Origin: Terriglobia bacterium
GTDB taxonomy: Bacteria; Acidobacteriota; Terriglobia; Bryobacterales; Bryobacteraceae
Length of the DNA: 64,000 nucleotides
Direction: 5' to 3'
Assembly: GCA_020073145.1 (NCBI GenBank)
Contig: JAIQFS010000047.1
Location: 1 to 64,000 of the forward strand
Under the pieces are notes generated by a model that was given only the letters and a program-made list of their open reading frames with translations, did not search any database and was not told where the DNA came from. Below are positions 14,460-22,559 of this stretch, piece by piece (within the stretch, counting starts at the first letter, position 1; every line of letters starts with the position of its first letter). A program made the position numbers and the translations under genes.

Positions 14460-14551
14460 CGAATTTCCCCCTCCAGGGCCGGCCCGCCCGCCTCAGCGGA
14501 AACGAGCGGGGCGCGGCCCCAGTTCAGATCGTCTTCAACGACAGAGCTGGT

Positions 14552-14887
14552 TCATTGGATCGACTCGAAGGCGCCGATCCGTTGGCCTTGCCTCTGCACG
14601 CCAGAGGCTTGCGTTTCCCCCGTGGGGGAGGAAAAGTGTTCAGCGACCAGCTCGGCGAGCACGTCTTGCGCGATCGCCAGGTCGCGGATGTAAATCAGAA
14701 ATCGCCAGAACGGCTGGTGCGTCGGTTCGCCGCTCGCCGGGATGCGGCCCGAGCGACGGTAGAGGTGCCGCTTGTAGCGGATCGAGCGCGCGGTGAGCCG
14801 GGCCTCCAGCAGTTCGCGCAGTTGGTCGGTCACTGTGGGAACGTCCGTCAGCCGGCGGAAGCCTTGGAGGGGAGGGCGGCGCTTCAT
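14552..14887 (-). CDS. Phage early hypothetical protein
   Basis: A 111-aa protein from ATG 14887 (ATGA overlap with the upstream gene). Very basic N-terminal 50 residues (M-K-R-R-P-P, R-S-I-R-Y-K-R-H-L-Y-R-R), then an aromatic segment F-W-R-F-L-I-Y-I-R-D and a helical C-terminus. Probably binds nucleic acid or a partner protein; no family recognised. Confidence 0.65.
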   Translation of the reverse strand: MKRRPPLQGFRRLTDVPTVTDQLRELLEARLTARSIRYKRHLYRRSGRIPASGEPTHQPFWRFLIYIRDLAIAQDVLAELVAEHFSSPTGETQASGVQRQGQRIGAFESIQ

Positions 14888-15087
14888 TCCAAGAACCCCC
14901 TCGCCCGGATCGCGAGGCGCTGCGCCTCCTGGCGCGCCCCGATCAGCTTGCACTGGAGCTCGGCCAGTTCGCGATCGCCGGCCAGCACGCGGTCGATGAT
15001 GCGCCGCTCGATCCGCTCCAGGTCCTCGGCCGCGACCGCGAGGAAAGACCAGCGATCGAGAGGCTCTGCAGTAGCAAGCGCGCTCAT
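14884..15087 (-). CDS. Small coiled-coil phage protein
   Basis: A 67-aa, almost entirely helical protein (D-L-E-R-I-E-R-R-I-I-D-R-V-L, E-L-A-E-L-Q-C-K-L-I) with ATGA overlaps at both ends. Directly follows the replication-like gene. The pattern suggests an oligomerising accessory factor; unknown. Confidence 0.62.
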   Translation of the reverse strand: MSALATAEPLDRWSFLAVAAEDLERIERRIIDRVLAGDRELAELQCKLIGARQEAQRLAIRARGFLE

Positions 15088-16367
15088 GAAGCCCTCCCCA
15101 CTCCAGCGGCTCGCCGGAGGCGCTCCGGTTCGACGAGGTCATGGGTGAGCGATCCCTCGTTGCAGTCGCAGTACCGGGCGCCTGCCTCAACCGCGCGCAC
15201 GGCCTCGGGCAGCTTGTCCCACTCGACGCCGACCAGGCCGGAGTTCGCGCACCGCGGACACGCTTCGAGTACGGGCCGCGGCGCCGGCAGAGCGGGCGCC
15301 GGGGTCGCCAGAAACTCGTCAGCCAGGCTCGGCAAGACTCCGGGGTGCTGGACGCGGCGCAACTTCTCGAGCGTGAGGGACTGCAGGAATTCAGCCTCTC
15401 GGCCGTGGAGCAGGGACGCCAGCTCGGCCGCCTGCCGTTTGGTCGGCACGGGCTTACCGGCGCGCTGGAACCGGCGGCAGAGCTCGGCATGGAAGTCGGG
15501 CGCGAACAGTTCTACCTGCTGATCGCTCACGGGGGCCTTGGCCGGCTTCCTCAGCCGTCTCAAGGCGCGGAACGCCTTCTGGCGAGCATGCTCTTTGGCC
15601 TCCGAGCACTCCTGCTCGTAAGTCGCGAAAATCCGCCGGGCCTCGGGGTTCGCAGCCAGAGCTGCGGCCTCCTCGGGGGCGGCCTTGAGTTCGGGGAAAA
15701 AATCGAAAACTAGTTGAATCGACTGGGTTTTCCCGTCGGCTAAGTAATCCCCTTTGATTACTAAGGCCGCGTTGTACGCTTTCGCGGCACGCGGCTTTGC
15801 GAGCAGGTAGATCACGAGCTGCCGGTTGAGCTTTTTCCTGGCGGCCTGCGCGAGATCCCGCACGGGCGTGACGAGGCCTTTGGCGAGGGCCTCCCCCAGT
15901 GACAGATTGACGAGTTTTAGCAGCTCGCCGTTCGCCCGCATCCGGTCGATCAGGCCGTCGTCCTCCATCTGTGCCAGGGTGCGGCGGATGTTTTGTCGCA
16001 AAACTGGCGGCCTCCGCGCCTCTTTCGGGGTGCCGCTCTCGTCATAGGCATCGGTCGCGGCCTTGTTGAGCGTCGTGCGAATCGCGTCGGGCGAGAGTGG
16101 GACTTTGATCGCTGGATCGCTGTTCAGCTTGCCCCTCTTCATCAGCACGCCCAGATCGCCCGAGTACCCATGGCACTGGTTCATCAGGCAACCGAGGATC
16201 CGCACGTCGAGCGTGTAGTCCGGGCGCATAAAGGATCTGACGGTGAACTTGGAGGTGTGCATCCACTCCCCCGCCTGGATTCCGGCCTTGGCTAGAAACG
16301 GGGGAACGTATGGGGCCTTCGCTCCCGGGACGTGCTCCGGAGGGGTCGATGCCTTAGCTGGCTGCAC
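15084..16367 (-). CDS. Putative phage replication protein with winged helix and zinc site
   Basis: A 427-aa protein, the largest of the early operon. An N-terminal winged-helix part (~40-160) includes V-L-R-Q-N-I-R-R-T-L-A-Q-M-E-D-D-G-L-I. The middle is basic and helical. The C-terminus (~370-405) carries C-P-R-C and C-D-C, one possible zinc site. A winged helix plus C-terminal zinc motif in a phage early operon recalls initiators of the lambda O / DnaD type, but I cannot assign a family. It overlaps the upstream gene by 14 bp. Confidence 0.6.
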   Translation of the reverse strand: MQPAKASTPPEHVPGAKAPYVPPFLAKAGIQAGEWMHTSKFTVRSFMRPDYTLDVRILGCLMNQCHGYSGDLGVLMKRGKLNSDPAIKVPLSPDAIRTTLNKAATDAYDESGTPKEARRPPVLRQNIRRTLAQMEDDGLIDRMRANGELLKLVNLSLGEALAKGLVTPVRDLAQAARKKLNRQLVIYLLAKPRAAKAYNAALVIKGDYLADGKTQSIQLVFDFFPELKAAPEEAAALAANPEARRIFATYEQECSEAKEHARQKAFRALRRLRKPAKAPVSDQQVELFAPDFHAELCRRFQRAGKPVPTKRQAAELASLLHGREAEFLQSLTLEKLRRVQHPGVLPSLADEFLATPAPALPAPRPVLEACPRCANSGLVGVEWDKLPEAVRAVEAGARYCDCNEGSLTHDLVEPERLRRAAGVGRAS

Positions 16368-16722
16368 AGAACACCTCCGCGTCCCGCAGCCGTATCAGCA
16401 TGTGGCGGGTCCCGAGCTTGCGGCGATCCGCTTGCGGTAACTGGTGCAAGGGAGTGCCGCGCCCCTTATACAAGGCAATCCGCTCGATGCTGCCAGCCTC
16501 TTCGAGTTGCGCCAGGGCTCTGCGCATCTGTTGCCGCGACACTGGCCGCTCATCGGCTTTCGCCACGGCGAACAGTCGGCGGGAGATCGCGGCGGGGCTG
16601 AGGGGTTCGTTGTGGGCTATCACGCACGCCAATACGCGCGTGACCAGTGCGTGTGGTGGAAGCATGAACTGCTGAAGGATCTGAGCGGAGCTTCTGTTCC
16701 GCGTGGCTTGGGTTCCGGCCAT
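16354..16722 (-). CDS. First gene of the leftward early operon: winged-helix protein
   Basis: A 122-aa protein from ATG 16722, with AAAGGAG at good spacing; longer starts lack a site. Helix-turn-helix region at ~35-80: L-S-P-A-A-I-S-R-R-L-F-A-V-A-K, then R-Q-Q-M-R-R-A-L-A-Q-L-E-E-A-G-S-I-E-R-I, the same winged-helix pattern as in the replication-like protein downstream. As operon leader it may regulate the operon or help initiate replication. Confidence 0.72.
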   Translation of the reverse strand: MAGTQATRNRSSAQILQQFMLPPHALVTRVLACVIAHNEPLSPAAISRRLFAVAKADERPVSRQQMRRALAQLEEAGSIERIALYKGRGTPLHQLPQADRRKLGTRHMLIRLRDAEVFCAAS

Positions 16723-16761
16723 GTTCAAAACTCTCCTTTTCGACTGCAAAAATTGAGGGTT

Positions 16762-16817
16762 TGAAACGCGCCGGCTCCTGTAGAATGGAAGAGGCGACAC
16801 CGCCTCCCGGCGCTTCA
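16762..16817. terminator. Nested inverted repeats at the phage / chromosome junction
   Basis: GAGGCG (16791-16796), loop ACAC and CGCCTC (16801-16806) form a perfect 6-bp stem. Outside it, TGAAACGCGCCGG (16762-16774) and CCGGCGCTTCA (16807-16817) form an imperfect longer pair. It sits between the leftward phage operon and the rightward host kinase. Could insulate transcription or be part of an attachment region; no T-run is present. Confidence 0.4.
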
Positions 16818-16925
16818 CATCGCTCTGTTGCTCAGCAACTTTTTCCAGGAGCTCTGAGCAGCGGAGATCCCTTCAGGGAGGCGGGCGAGCGTCCGCGATG
16901 TCCCGGTCGGGGAGTGCCGCGAATG

Positions 16926-16934
16926 TGGCATAAT
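16926..16934 (+). promoter_or_regulatory. Extended -10 promoter for the sensor kinase operon
   Basis: TG (16926-16927), one base, then CATAAT (16929-16934) fits an extended -10. Transcription would start near 16941, 13 bp before the GTG of the kinase. No good -35 is visible, which extended -10 promoters tolerate. Confidence 0.45.
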
Positions 16935-16953
16935 CCCGACTGGGATATCTCGC

Positions 16954-18204
16954 GTGTCCGCTCCTCTGCGTCACCGTTGGGCCCGCCTGGTCCGGCCTCA
17001 GGATTTGGTCTGGCTGTTGCTCTTTCCCGCCTTGGCCGCGACGACGGAGGTTCTCGACGTCTATGTGATTGTGCCCCTGGCGGCACTGGCTGTCGCGCAG
17101 GTGCTGGAATCGAAGATCCCTGCCCTCGCCTCCACTCGGGGCACCGTCTTCTGGATCGTGCTGAAGATGGGCCTGGGCTACGTGTTGATCGGCTATACCG
17201 GCGCCATTGCCAGCAACTACTGGCTGGTGCTCCTGCTGCCGGTGGTGTCAGCCGCCACGGCGCTGGGCGTCCTGGGAACCTTGGCTTCTTCGATGCTGGC
17301 TGGCGCCGCTTACCTTTCGTTCCTGCTGTACCTGGATTTTTCGCAAGTCACCGTGGAATGGAAGGTGGTCTTGCTGCGCGTGTTCTTTATGGCGATCGTC
17401 GGCAACCTGGCCAATACCCTGGCGGAAGAACTGCGGGTCCAGTCCCAGAACTACCGGCGCACCGCCGAGCAATTGGCGGAAGCCAACCGGCATATCCAGG
17501 AGGCCGAGGAGGCTGTTCGGCGTTCCGACCGTCTGGCCGCCCTCGGCCAGCTCTCCGCCGGCTTGGCCCATGAGCTGCGCAATCCGCTCGGCACCATCAA
17601 GGCTTCGGCTGAAATGCTGGCGACCCAGGTCAGCCGGGAGAACGAGGTGGCTCGCGAGATGGCCGGCTTCATCAGCACCGAAGTCGACCGCACCAATTCC
17701 CTGGTCACGCGCTTTCTGCAATTCGCCCGGCCGCTCCAGGCCCGTCTGCAGACCGCGGACCTTGCCCAGATGCTCGACCGCGCCGTGGCGGCCGCGGAAC
17801 GCGAAGTGCCTCTCGTCGCCATCTACAAGAACTACGCCCCCGAGATCCCGCCGTTTCTTTTCGACGCCGAGCTGATGGAGCGCGTTGTCTATAACCTGGT
17901 GGTCAACGCCGCCCAGGCCAGTCCCTCCGGCGGCGCGGTCACCGTTAAGACCCGCGCGGCCGGAGGCACCGTCGAGATCGCCGTGATCGATCGCGGCCAG
18001 GGCATTGACCCCAAGAACGTCGACTCCATCTTCAATCCCTTCTTCACCACCAAACCGGCCGGCGTCGGGCTGGGCCTCGCCATTGTTTCCAAGATCGTGG
18101 ACGAGCACGGGGGTAAGATAACAGTGGAGAGCGAGCCGGGAAGGGGCAGCGTCTTTCGCGTCCTCTTGCCCATGGCGCGCCCTGGTTCCGAAACCTCCGC
18201 ATGA
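16954..18204 (+). CDS. Membrane sensor histidine kinase
   Basis: A 416-aa kinase from a GTG start. The N-terminal ~160 residues contain about five to six membrane helices with almost no periplasmic domain, then a coiled-coil linker (~165-195). The H-box L-A-H-E-L-R-N-P-L-G-T-I-K (~208), N-box N-L-V-V-N-A-A-Q-A, G1 D-R-G-Q-G-I and G2 G-V-G-L-G-L-A are all intact. It overlaps the response regulator by ATGA, so the pair is one operon. Such multi-helix kinases paired with NtrC-type activators sense membrane or lipid-soluble signals; the signal is unknown. Confidence 0.92.
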   Translation: MSAPLRHRWARLVRPQDLVWLLLFPALAATTEVLDVYVIVPLAALAVAQVLESKIPALASTRGTVFWIVLKMGLGYVLIGYTGAIASNYWLVLLLPVVSAATALGVLGTLASSMLAGAAYLSFLLYLDFSQVTVEWKVVLLRVFFMAIVGNLANTLAEELRVQSQNYRRTAEQLAEANRHIQEAEEAVRRSDRLAALGQLSAGLAHELRNPLGTIKASAEMLATQVSRENEVAREMAGFISTEVDRTNSLVTRFLQFARPLQARLQTADLAQMLDRAVAAAEREVPLVAIYKNYAPEIPPFLFDAELMERVVYNLVVNAAQASPSGGAVTVKTRAAGGTVEIAVIDRGQGIDPKNVDSIFNPFFTTKPAGVGLGLAIVSKIVDEHGGKITVESEPGRGSVFRVLLPMARPGSETSA

Positions 18205-19550
18205 AAAAACGCGTTCTAGTGGTGGAAGATGAGGAAAAGCTCCGCCGCGTCCTCGAGCTCCAACTGGCCTCCGCGGGCTTCGAAGTGGACAAGGCCGCCA
18301 CCGCCGAAGACGGCATCAAGGTGGTGGACCGCGCCGACCTGGTGTTGACGGACCTCCGGCTGCCCAACATGGATGGCCTCCAGTTGCTGGCCTTGATTCG
18401 CCGCCAGAACGCCCAGGTCCCGGTGGTGGTCATGACGGCCTACGGCAGCATCGAAACCGCCGTGGAATCGATGAAAGCGGGAGCCACCGATTTTCTCCTG
18501 AAGCCGTTTTCGCTCGATCACCTCATGCAGGTGGTCCACAAAGCGCTTGAGGTCCGTGCCTTGCGTGACGAAAATCGGCAGCTCAAGGAGGAGCTCGGGC
18601 GCCGCTACGAGTACGACAACATCATCGGCCGGAGCGAACCCATGCAGGAGATCTTCGCCACCATCGAGCGTGTGGCGCCCACCCGCGCCACGGTGCTGCT
18701 GGCCGGCGAAAGCGGCGTAGGCAAGGATCTCATCGCCCGCGCCATCCATTTCCGGTCCCCGCGCAAGGACCGCCCGCTCGTCAAAATCAACTGCACCGCA
18801 ATCCCCGAAAACCTGATGGAGAGCGAGCTGTTCGGCTACGAGAAGGGCGCCTTCACCGGCGCTGTCACCTCCAAGCCGGGCAAGTTCGAGCAGGCCGACA
18901 CCGGCACCGTGTTCCTGGACGAGATCGGCGACGTCCCCGGGCCCATTCAGGTGAAGCTCCTGCGCATCCTGCAGGAGCGCGAGTTCGAACGGCTGGGCAG
19001 CAACGTGACGCGCCACACCGACGTGCGTGTGATCGCCGCCACCAACCAGGATCTGCGGGCCGCCCTCGAGCAGGGAACCTTTCGCGAGGACCTCTATTAC
19101 CGGCTCAATGTGGTTCCCCTGAACATCCCCCCGCTGCGCGAGCGCAAACAGGACATCCCTTTCCTGGCCAATCATTTCATCCGCAAGCTGGCTTCCGACA
19201 GCGGTTCGGAAGTGGAGTCCATCACCGATGCCGCCATGGACAAGCTCTTGAATTACCATTGGCCGGGGAACGTGCGCGAATTGGAAAACGTGATCGAGCG
19301 CAGCCTGGTCTTGTGCCGCGGCAAGCAGCTCGACGCCGCCGATATCAAACTCGAAAACGCCCCGAGGCCGCGCGCGCCAAGCGATTCCCGCTTCCTGCCC
19401 GAGGGCTTGACGCTCGACCAGTATGAGCAGGAACTCATCCGCGAAGCCTTGCGCCGCGCCGACGGCAACAAGAGCCAGGCCGCGCGCCTGCTCGGGCTGA
19501 GCCGCAACGCCCTCCGCTATCGGCTCACCCAGATGGGGCTGGAAGCCTAA
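18201..19550 (+). CDS. Sigma-54-dependent response regulator (NtrC family)
   Basis: A 449-aa protein of full family length. Receiver (~3-120) has D-E-E, the phosphoacceptor Asp in L-V-L-T-D-L-R-L-P and K in L-L-K-P-F. AAA+ domain (~140-375): Walker A G-E-S-G-V-G-K-D, the sigma-54 contact loop G-A-F-T-G-A, Walker B G-T-V-F-L-D-E-I-G-D, R fingers L-R-E-R. The C-terminal Fis-type HTH ends A-A-R-L-L-G-L-S-R-N-A-L-R-Y-R-L. Partner of the kinase directly upstream. Target genes would carry -24/-12 promoters, which I did not find nearby. Confidence 0.95.
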   Translation: MKKRVLVVEDEEKLRRVLELQLASAGFEVDKAATAEDGIKVVDRADLVLTDLRLPNMDGLQLLALIRRQNAQVPVVVMTAYGSIETAVESMKAGATDFLLKPFSLDHLMQVVHKALEVRALRDENRQLKEELGRRYEYDNIIGRSEPMQEIFATIERVAPTRATVLLAGESGVGKDLIARAIHFRSPRKDRPLVKINCTAIPENLMESELFGYEKGAFTGAVTSKPGKFEQADTGTVFLDEIGDVPGPIQVKLLRILQEREFERLGSNVTRHTDVRVIAATNQDLRAALEQGTFREDLYYRLNVVPLNIPPLRERKQDIPFLANHFIRKLASDSGSEVESITDAAMDKLLNYHWPGNVRELENVIERSLVLCRGKQLDAADIKLENAPRPRAPSDSRFLPEGLTLDQYEQELIREALRRADGNKSQAARLLGLSRNALRYRLTQMGLEA

Positions 19551-19612
19551 GGGCTGCGGCCTTCGCGCCACCGTTCCTTCGCACCGCCGTTCAGGGCCCT
19601 CCCCCTGTGACC

Positions 19613-19662
19613 TGCTATACTGGGTGTACGATTCGTCCCGCACGCGCTGCCAGAAACTGGCA
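19613..19662 (+). promoter_or_regulatory. Extended -10 promoter and 5'-UTR stem-loop
   Basis: TG-C-TATACT (19613-19621) is a good extended -10. The transcript would have an ~80-nt leader containing TGCCAG-AAA-CTGGCA (19648-19662), a perfect 6-bp stem, before the AAGGAG of the 19710 gene. The stem may protect or regulate the message; no riboswitch class is recognised. Confidence 0.45.
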
Positions 19663-19709
19663 AGTCTGCCAAGTGGGTGCCCGCCGATACCAGGTCTTTA
19701 AGGAGCACC

Positions 19710-20057
19710 ATGGATTTCACGCTAACAGGCTTCCTGCAGGATCGCGAGATCCGCCATTACACATTCCAAGGTACGGAAGAAGACCGGACTCGGCGGCAGT
19801 TTACCGTCGACGCGGATTTGGGCCTGTTGCGCAAATATGGAATTGCCCTGCAGGAGTTGCCGCTGCTCTGCCGCCGCCTCCTCGAACGCAACGCTCCCAG
19901 CAGAGAGGTCAAAGTGGTGACGTTCAGTGAAGATCTGATGCGGGAACACGCCGACGAGTGCGCCGCCTTGCGCCGCGCCGCCCAGGAAAAAAAGAAGACC
20001 TATCGCCGGCCGAAATCGAATCGTCTCGGGCAGGGCTGGAGAAACCCCACTCCCTGA
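19710..20057 (+). CDS. Conserved-looking hypothetical protein
   Basis: A 115-aa protein; ATG 19710 follows AAGGAG at 6 bases, better than an upstream in-frame ATG. N-terminal half is beta-rich (F-T-L-T-G-F, R-H-Y-T-F-Q-G) and the C-terminus is a basic helix with K-K-K. No signal peptide. Not recognised. Confidence 0.65.
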   Translation: MDFTLTGFLQDREIRHYTFQGTEEDRTRRQFTVDADLGLLRKYGIALQELPLLCRRLLERNAPSREVKVVTFSEDLMREHADECAALRRAAQEKKKTYRRPKSNRLGQGWRNPTP

Positions 20058-20104
20058 ACGATTGCGCCTTCTGATCTGGATGCCCGCCCTTGGTTGGGCC
20101 GGCC

Positions 20105-20314
20105 TTACTCCACTGCTCCGGATGACGCCGCGGGCGTTTCGTCTTCCGTTTCGCCCTCCGGCTCGTTCAATAATTCAGCCGCCAGTTCTTCATCCGTTTG
20201 CGGAGGTTGTTTGCCCATGAGCTTCTTCTGTTGTCTCTTGGCGGCCTTGTCGCGCTGCTTTTCAGCACGGGCGATCTCCTTCTGCCGTTTCTGAAATGAA
20301 GTACGAGTGCGCAT
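20105..20314 (-). CDS. Small Lys-rich/acidic protein
   Basis: A 69-aa protein starting M-R-T-R-T-S-F-Q-K-R-Q-K-E-I-A-R, a start I associate with small conserved proteins next to RNA-binding or cold-shock genes in several phyla. The first half is basic and helical, the second acidic. It follows the RRM gene on the same strand (72-bp gap). Ribosome- or RNA-associated role is only a guess. Confidence 0.7.
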   Translation of the reverse strand: MRTRTSFQKRQKEIARAEKQRDKAAKRQQKKLMGKQPPQTDEELAAELLNEPEGETEDETPAASSGAVE

Positions 20315-20386
20315 AGCTGTCTCTCTGAGCTCTTCCGCCCCAGCGGCTACGGCCTAAGCCGGCCGCTCCCACTCCCCGCTAGCTAC

Positions 20387-20719
20387 CTACCAGCGCGGCT
20401 CTCGGCGCTGCCGCGGTGGCCCGCCGCTGCGATTGCCGCGGAACGAACCGCCGCCACCGCCGCCCCCGCCTTGCGGTTTGGGCCGGGCTTCGTTGACATT
20501 GAGGGCGCGACCACCCTGATCGCTCCCGTTCAGTTCGGCGATGGCCCTGTCTGCCTCGGTGGCGTCCGCCATTTCCACGAACGCAAATCCGCGCGAACGC
20601 CCCGTATCCCGGTCGGTGACCAGATTCACCCGATCGACGCTTCCGAAACGCTCAAACAGCGTTCGGATCGAGGATTCGGTTGCACCGAAATCCAAATTGC
20701 CTACAAAAATGTTTTTCAT
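20387..20719 (-). CDS. RRM-domain RNA-binding protein
   Basis: A 110-aa protein with one RNA recognition motif (1-80): RNP2 I-F-V-G-N-L and RNP1 R-G-F-A-F-V-E-M both carry the aromatic residues that stack on RNA. The C-terminus is a glycine-rich, arginine-containing tail (RGG-like, G-G-G-S-F-R-G-N-R-S-G-G). This is the bacterial/cyanobacterial Rbp type, often cold- or stress-regulated. A second RRM gene lies at 31219. Confidence 0.92.
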   Translation of the reverse strand: MKNIFVGNLDFGATESSIRTLFERFGSVDRVNLVTDRDTGRSRGFAFVEMADATEADRAIAELNGSDQGGRALNVNEARPKPQGGGGGGGGSFRGNRSGGPPRQRREPRW

Positions 20720-20898
20720 GTCGGAGACTCATTCTGTCTTTCAATTGTGCGGGCTCGACGAGGCAGATTCGAACTCGGCCAGGTTGTTGCAGGACCATCA
20801 AAAGGCGTCTTCACTATACCACGTCCCCAGACGATCCTGCCAGCCGAACCCGTTCTGCCGTGTTTCCAGCGATTTGGGGGAAGAAAGGGAGGGCCGCC

Positions 20899-21123
20899 CT
20901 AGCGGTGCACTTCCGAAGCCGCCCGGGTCTTGGCCTGTTTCGCCGTCTTCAACGCTTCGGCGATCACTTGCACCGCCGAGTTGGAGACTTCCAGTTGCTC
21001 GGGATGCACGATATAACCCGGCATCTTAGGGTCGATGTGTTTGACGCGAAACAGCTGATTCTCTGCCAGTGTTACCAGCGCTTGGAGCTCGTCGACTGTC
21101 AGGGCGACAGAGATTTTTTTCAT
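20899..21123 (-). CDS. Small hypothetical protein
   Basis: A 74-aa protein on the rsmI strand but behind a G/C-rich hairpin, so probably separately expressed. Pattern M-K-K-I-S-V-A-L-T-V-D-E-L-Q-A-L-V-T-L-A-E-N-Q-L suggests a short beta strand and two helices. No Cys, no membrane part. Function unknown. Confidence 0.6.
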   Translation of the reverse strand: MKKISVALTVDELQALVTLAENQLFRVKHIDPKMPGYIVHPEQLEVSNSAVQVIAEALKTAKQAKTRAASEVHR

Positions 21124-21146
21124 AAGTCATTTTACTACGACTCTTA

Positions 21147-21175
21147 GGGGGGTGGGTGGCGCCCGCCTACCCCCC
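21147..21175 (-). terminator. G/C hairpin downstream of rsmI
   Basis: GGGGGGTGGG (21147-21156) and CCTACCCCCC (21166-21175) pair over ten bases with one mismatch, 25 bp past the rsmI stop. Stem is strong but no T-run follows in the leftward direction, so it may be a Rho-type or two-sided barrier. Confidence 0.45.
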
Positions 21176-21199
21176 GGGGCCGCGGCCTCCCGCTCCAGC

Positions 21200-22024
21200 C
21201 TACTGCTCTTTCAGTAACCGGTCGTACACCTCCCGTTTGGACAGTCCCCGCCGCCGGGCCACCTGTTTGATGGCATCCATGCGCGGCATGCCCGTGCGCA
21301 CCAAATCTCCCACCGCCTCTTCGAGGGGCGTGTGATCCGCGGCCGGCACCGCCGCCTTTCCGACCAGAAGTGTGATCTCGCCCTTAATCGATTCGCGCGA
21401 CGCCAGTTGCGCGCGTACGTCCGCTGCCGTGCCGCGCACGAACTCCTCGTGAATCTTGGTCAACTCGCGCGCCACCACCACCGGCCGCGTGCCCAAAACC
21501 CGTTCGATGGCCTCCAGAGTTTCCAGGATTCGGTGGGGGGCTTCGTAGAAGATCAGGGTGGCCGCTTCCCCCGCCAGTTCTTCCAGCGCGCGCGTCCGCT
21601 GCCCGGCCTTGGCGGGAAGGAAGCCGCCGAAATAAAAAGCGTCGGTCGCCAGTCCGGAAGCCGCCAGGGCCGCCAGCGCCGCCGATGGGCCGGGCACCGG
21701 CTGCACCGGAATGCCCAGCGCCACCGCCGCCTGCACCAGCCGATAGCCGGGGTCGGCGACCAGCGGCATCCCCGCGTCCGACACCAGCGCGATCGTCGCT
21801 CCCTGCTGCAGCCGCGCCGCGAGCTCCTGGCTTCGCTCGGCTTCGTTGTGCTCGTGATAGCTGATGGTCGGTTTGTGGATGCCGTAGCGATCCAGTAGTT
21901 TCCGCGTCTGCCGCGTGTCTTCGCAGGCGATCAGGTCCGCCTCGCCGAGCACCCGAACCGCCCGGTAGGTGATGTCCTCCAGGTTGCCGATGGGCGTCGC
22001 CACCAGGTAGAGCAGGCCGGGCAT
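21200..22024 (-). CDS. rsmI: 16S rRNA (cytidine-1402-2'-O)-methyltransferase
   Basis: A 274-aa enzyme that 2'-O-methylates C1402 of 16S rRNA with SAM, fine-tuning the decoding centre. Family hallmarks are intact: L-Y-L-V-A-T-P-I-G-N-L-E-D-I-T, C-E-D-T-R-Q-T-R-K-L-L, S-Y-H-E-H-N-E, L-V-S-D-A-G-M-P-L-V-A-D-P-G, P-V-P-G-P-S-A-A-L-A-A-L and F-Y-E-A-P-H-R-I-L. Length is normal. It lies 3 bp downstream of the deformylase-like gene, so they are co-transcribed. Confidence 0.96.
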   Translation of the reverse strand: MPGLLYLVATPIGNLEDITYRAVRVLGEADLIACEDTRQTRKLLDRYGIHKPTISYHEHNEAERSQELAARLQQGATIALVSDAGMPLVADPGYRLVQAAVALGIPVQPVPGPSAALAALAASGLATDAFYFGGFLPAKAGQRTRALEELAGEAATLIFYEAPHRILETLEAIERVLGTRPVVVARELTKIHEEFVRGTAADVRAQLASRESIKGEITLLVGKAAVPAADHTPLEEAVGDLVRTGMPRMDAIKQVARRRGLSKREVYDRLLKEQ

Positions 22025-22027
22025 CCG

Positions 22028-22552
22028 TCAGGCCCCGCCCCTCTGCGCGGCCGGCGCATGGCGGGCTTTCCACTCCTCCCGGGTACACAGGCTGTTCCGG
22101 TCGAGCGCCCGGTCGATCGCCAGCACCCCGTCCAGATGGTCCATCTCGTGCTGCAAGAGCTCCGCAAACGGGCCGCGGGCGTCCAGCATCCGCGCCGTGC
22201 CGGCTTCGTCCTGGTATCGCACCCGCACCTGCTCGGCGCGCTCCAGCCACACCAGCAGATCCGGGAAAGAAAAGCAGTCGTCCCAGAGCCGGAGCTTTTC
22301 TTCGCTCTGCGATTCGAACTCCGGATTGCGCAAACAATAGGCGCGGCCCTCGACTTCGATATATATTAGTCGTTTCGGCTCGCCGATCTGCACCGCGCTG
22401 ATGCCGCGTCCAAAGCCGTGCGTGCGCCGGAAATCGTGCAGGGTGTCGCGGAGGTCCTCAAAGACGGCCTCAGCCTCCGCGGCCCGGGAAACAGGAGTGG
22501 AGACGGCCCGGAGCAGCGGGTCGCCCAGTTGAAGGATCCGGCGGACGGACAT
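22028..22552 (-). CDS. Peptide deformylase-like protein with altered motifs
   Basis: A 174-aa protein from ATG 22552, which gives the usual N-terminus (R-R-I-L-Q-L-G-D-P-L-L-R). Motif I reads G-R-G-I-S-A-V-Q-I-G (usual G-x-G-L-A-A-x-Q), motif II D-D-C-F-S (usual E-G-C-L-S) and motif III Q-H-E-M-D-H-L-D-G. The metal ligands (Cys and two His) and catalytic Glu are kept, so it can bind metal, but motif II has lost E-G. It may be a secondary deformylase or a related hydrolase. Its start is 7 bp from the divergent GHMP kinase. Confidence 0.8.
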   Translation of the reverse strand: MSVRRILQLGDPLLRAVSTPVSRAAEAEAVFEDLRDTLHDFRRTHGFGRGISAVQIGEPKRLIYIEVEGRAYCLRNPEFESQSEEKLRLWDDCFSFPDLLVWLERAEQVRVRYQDEAGTARMLDARGPFAELLQHEMDHLDGVLAIDRALDRNSLCTREEWKARHAPAAQRGGA

Positions 22553-22559
22553 ACTACTG

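Noticed and set aside
18216-19643. 475-aa leftward open frame
   Set aside because: Shadow of the NtrC-type regulator; the same happens opposite the NtrX gene (34888-36393).
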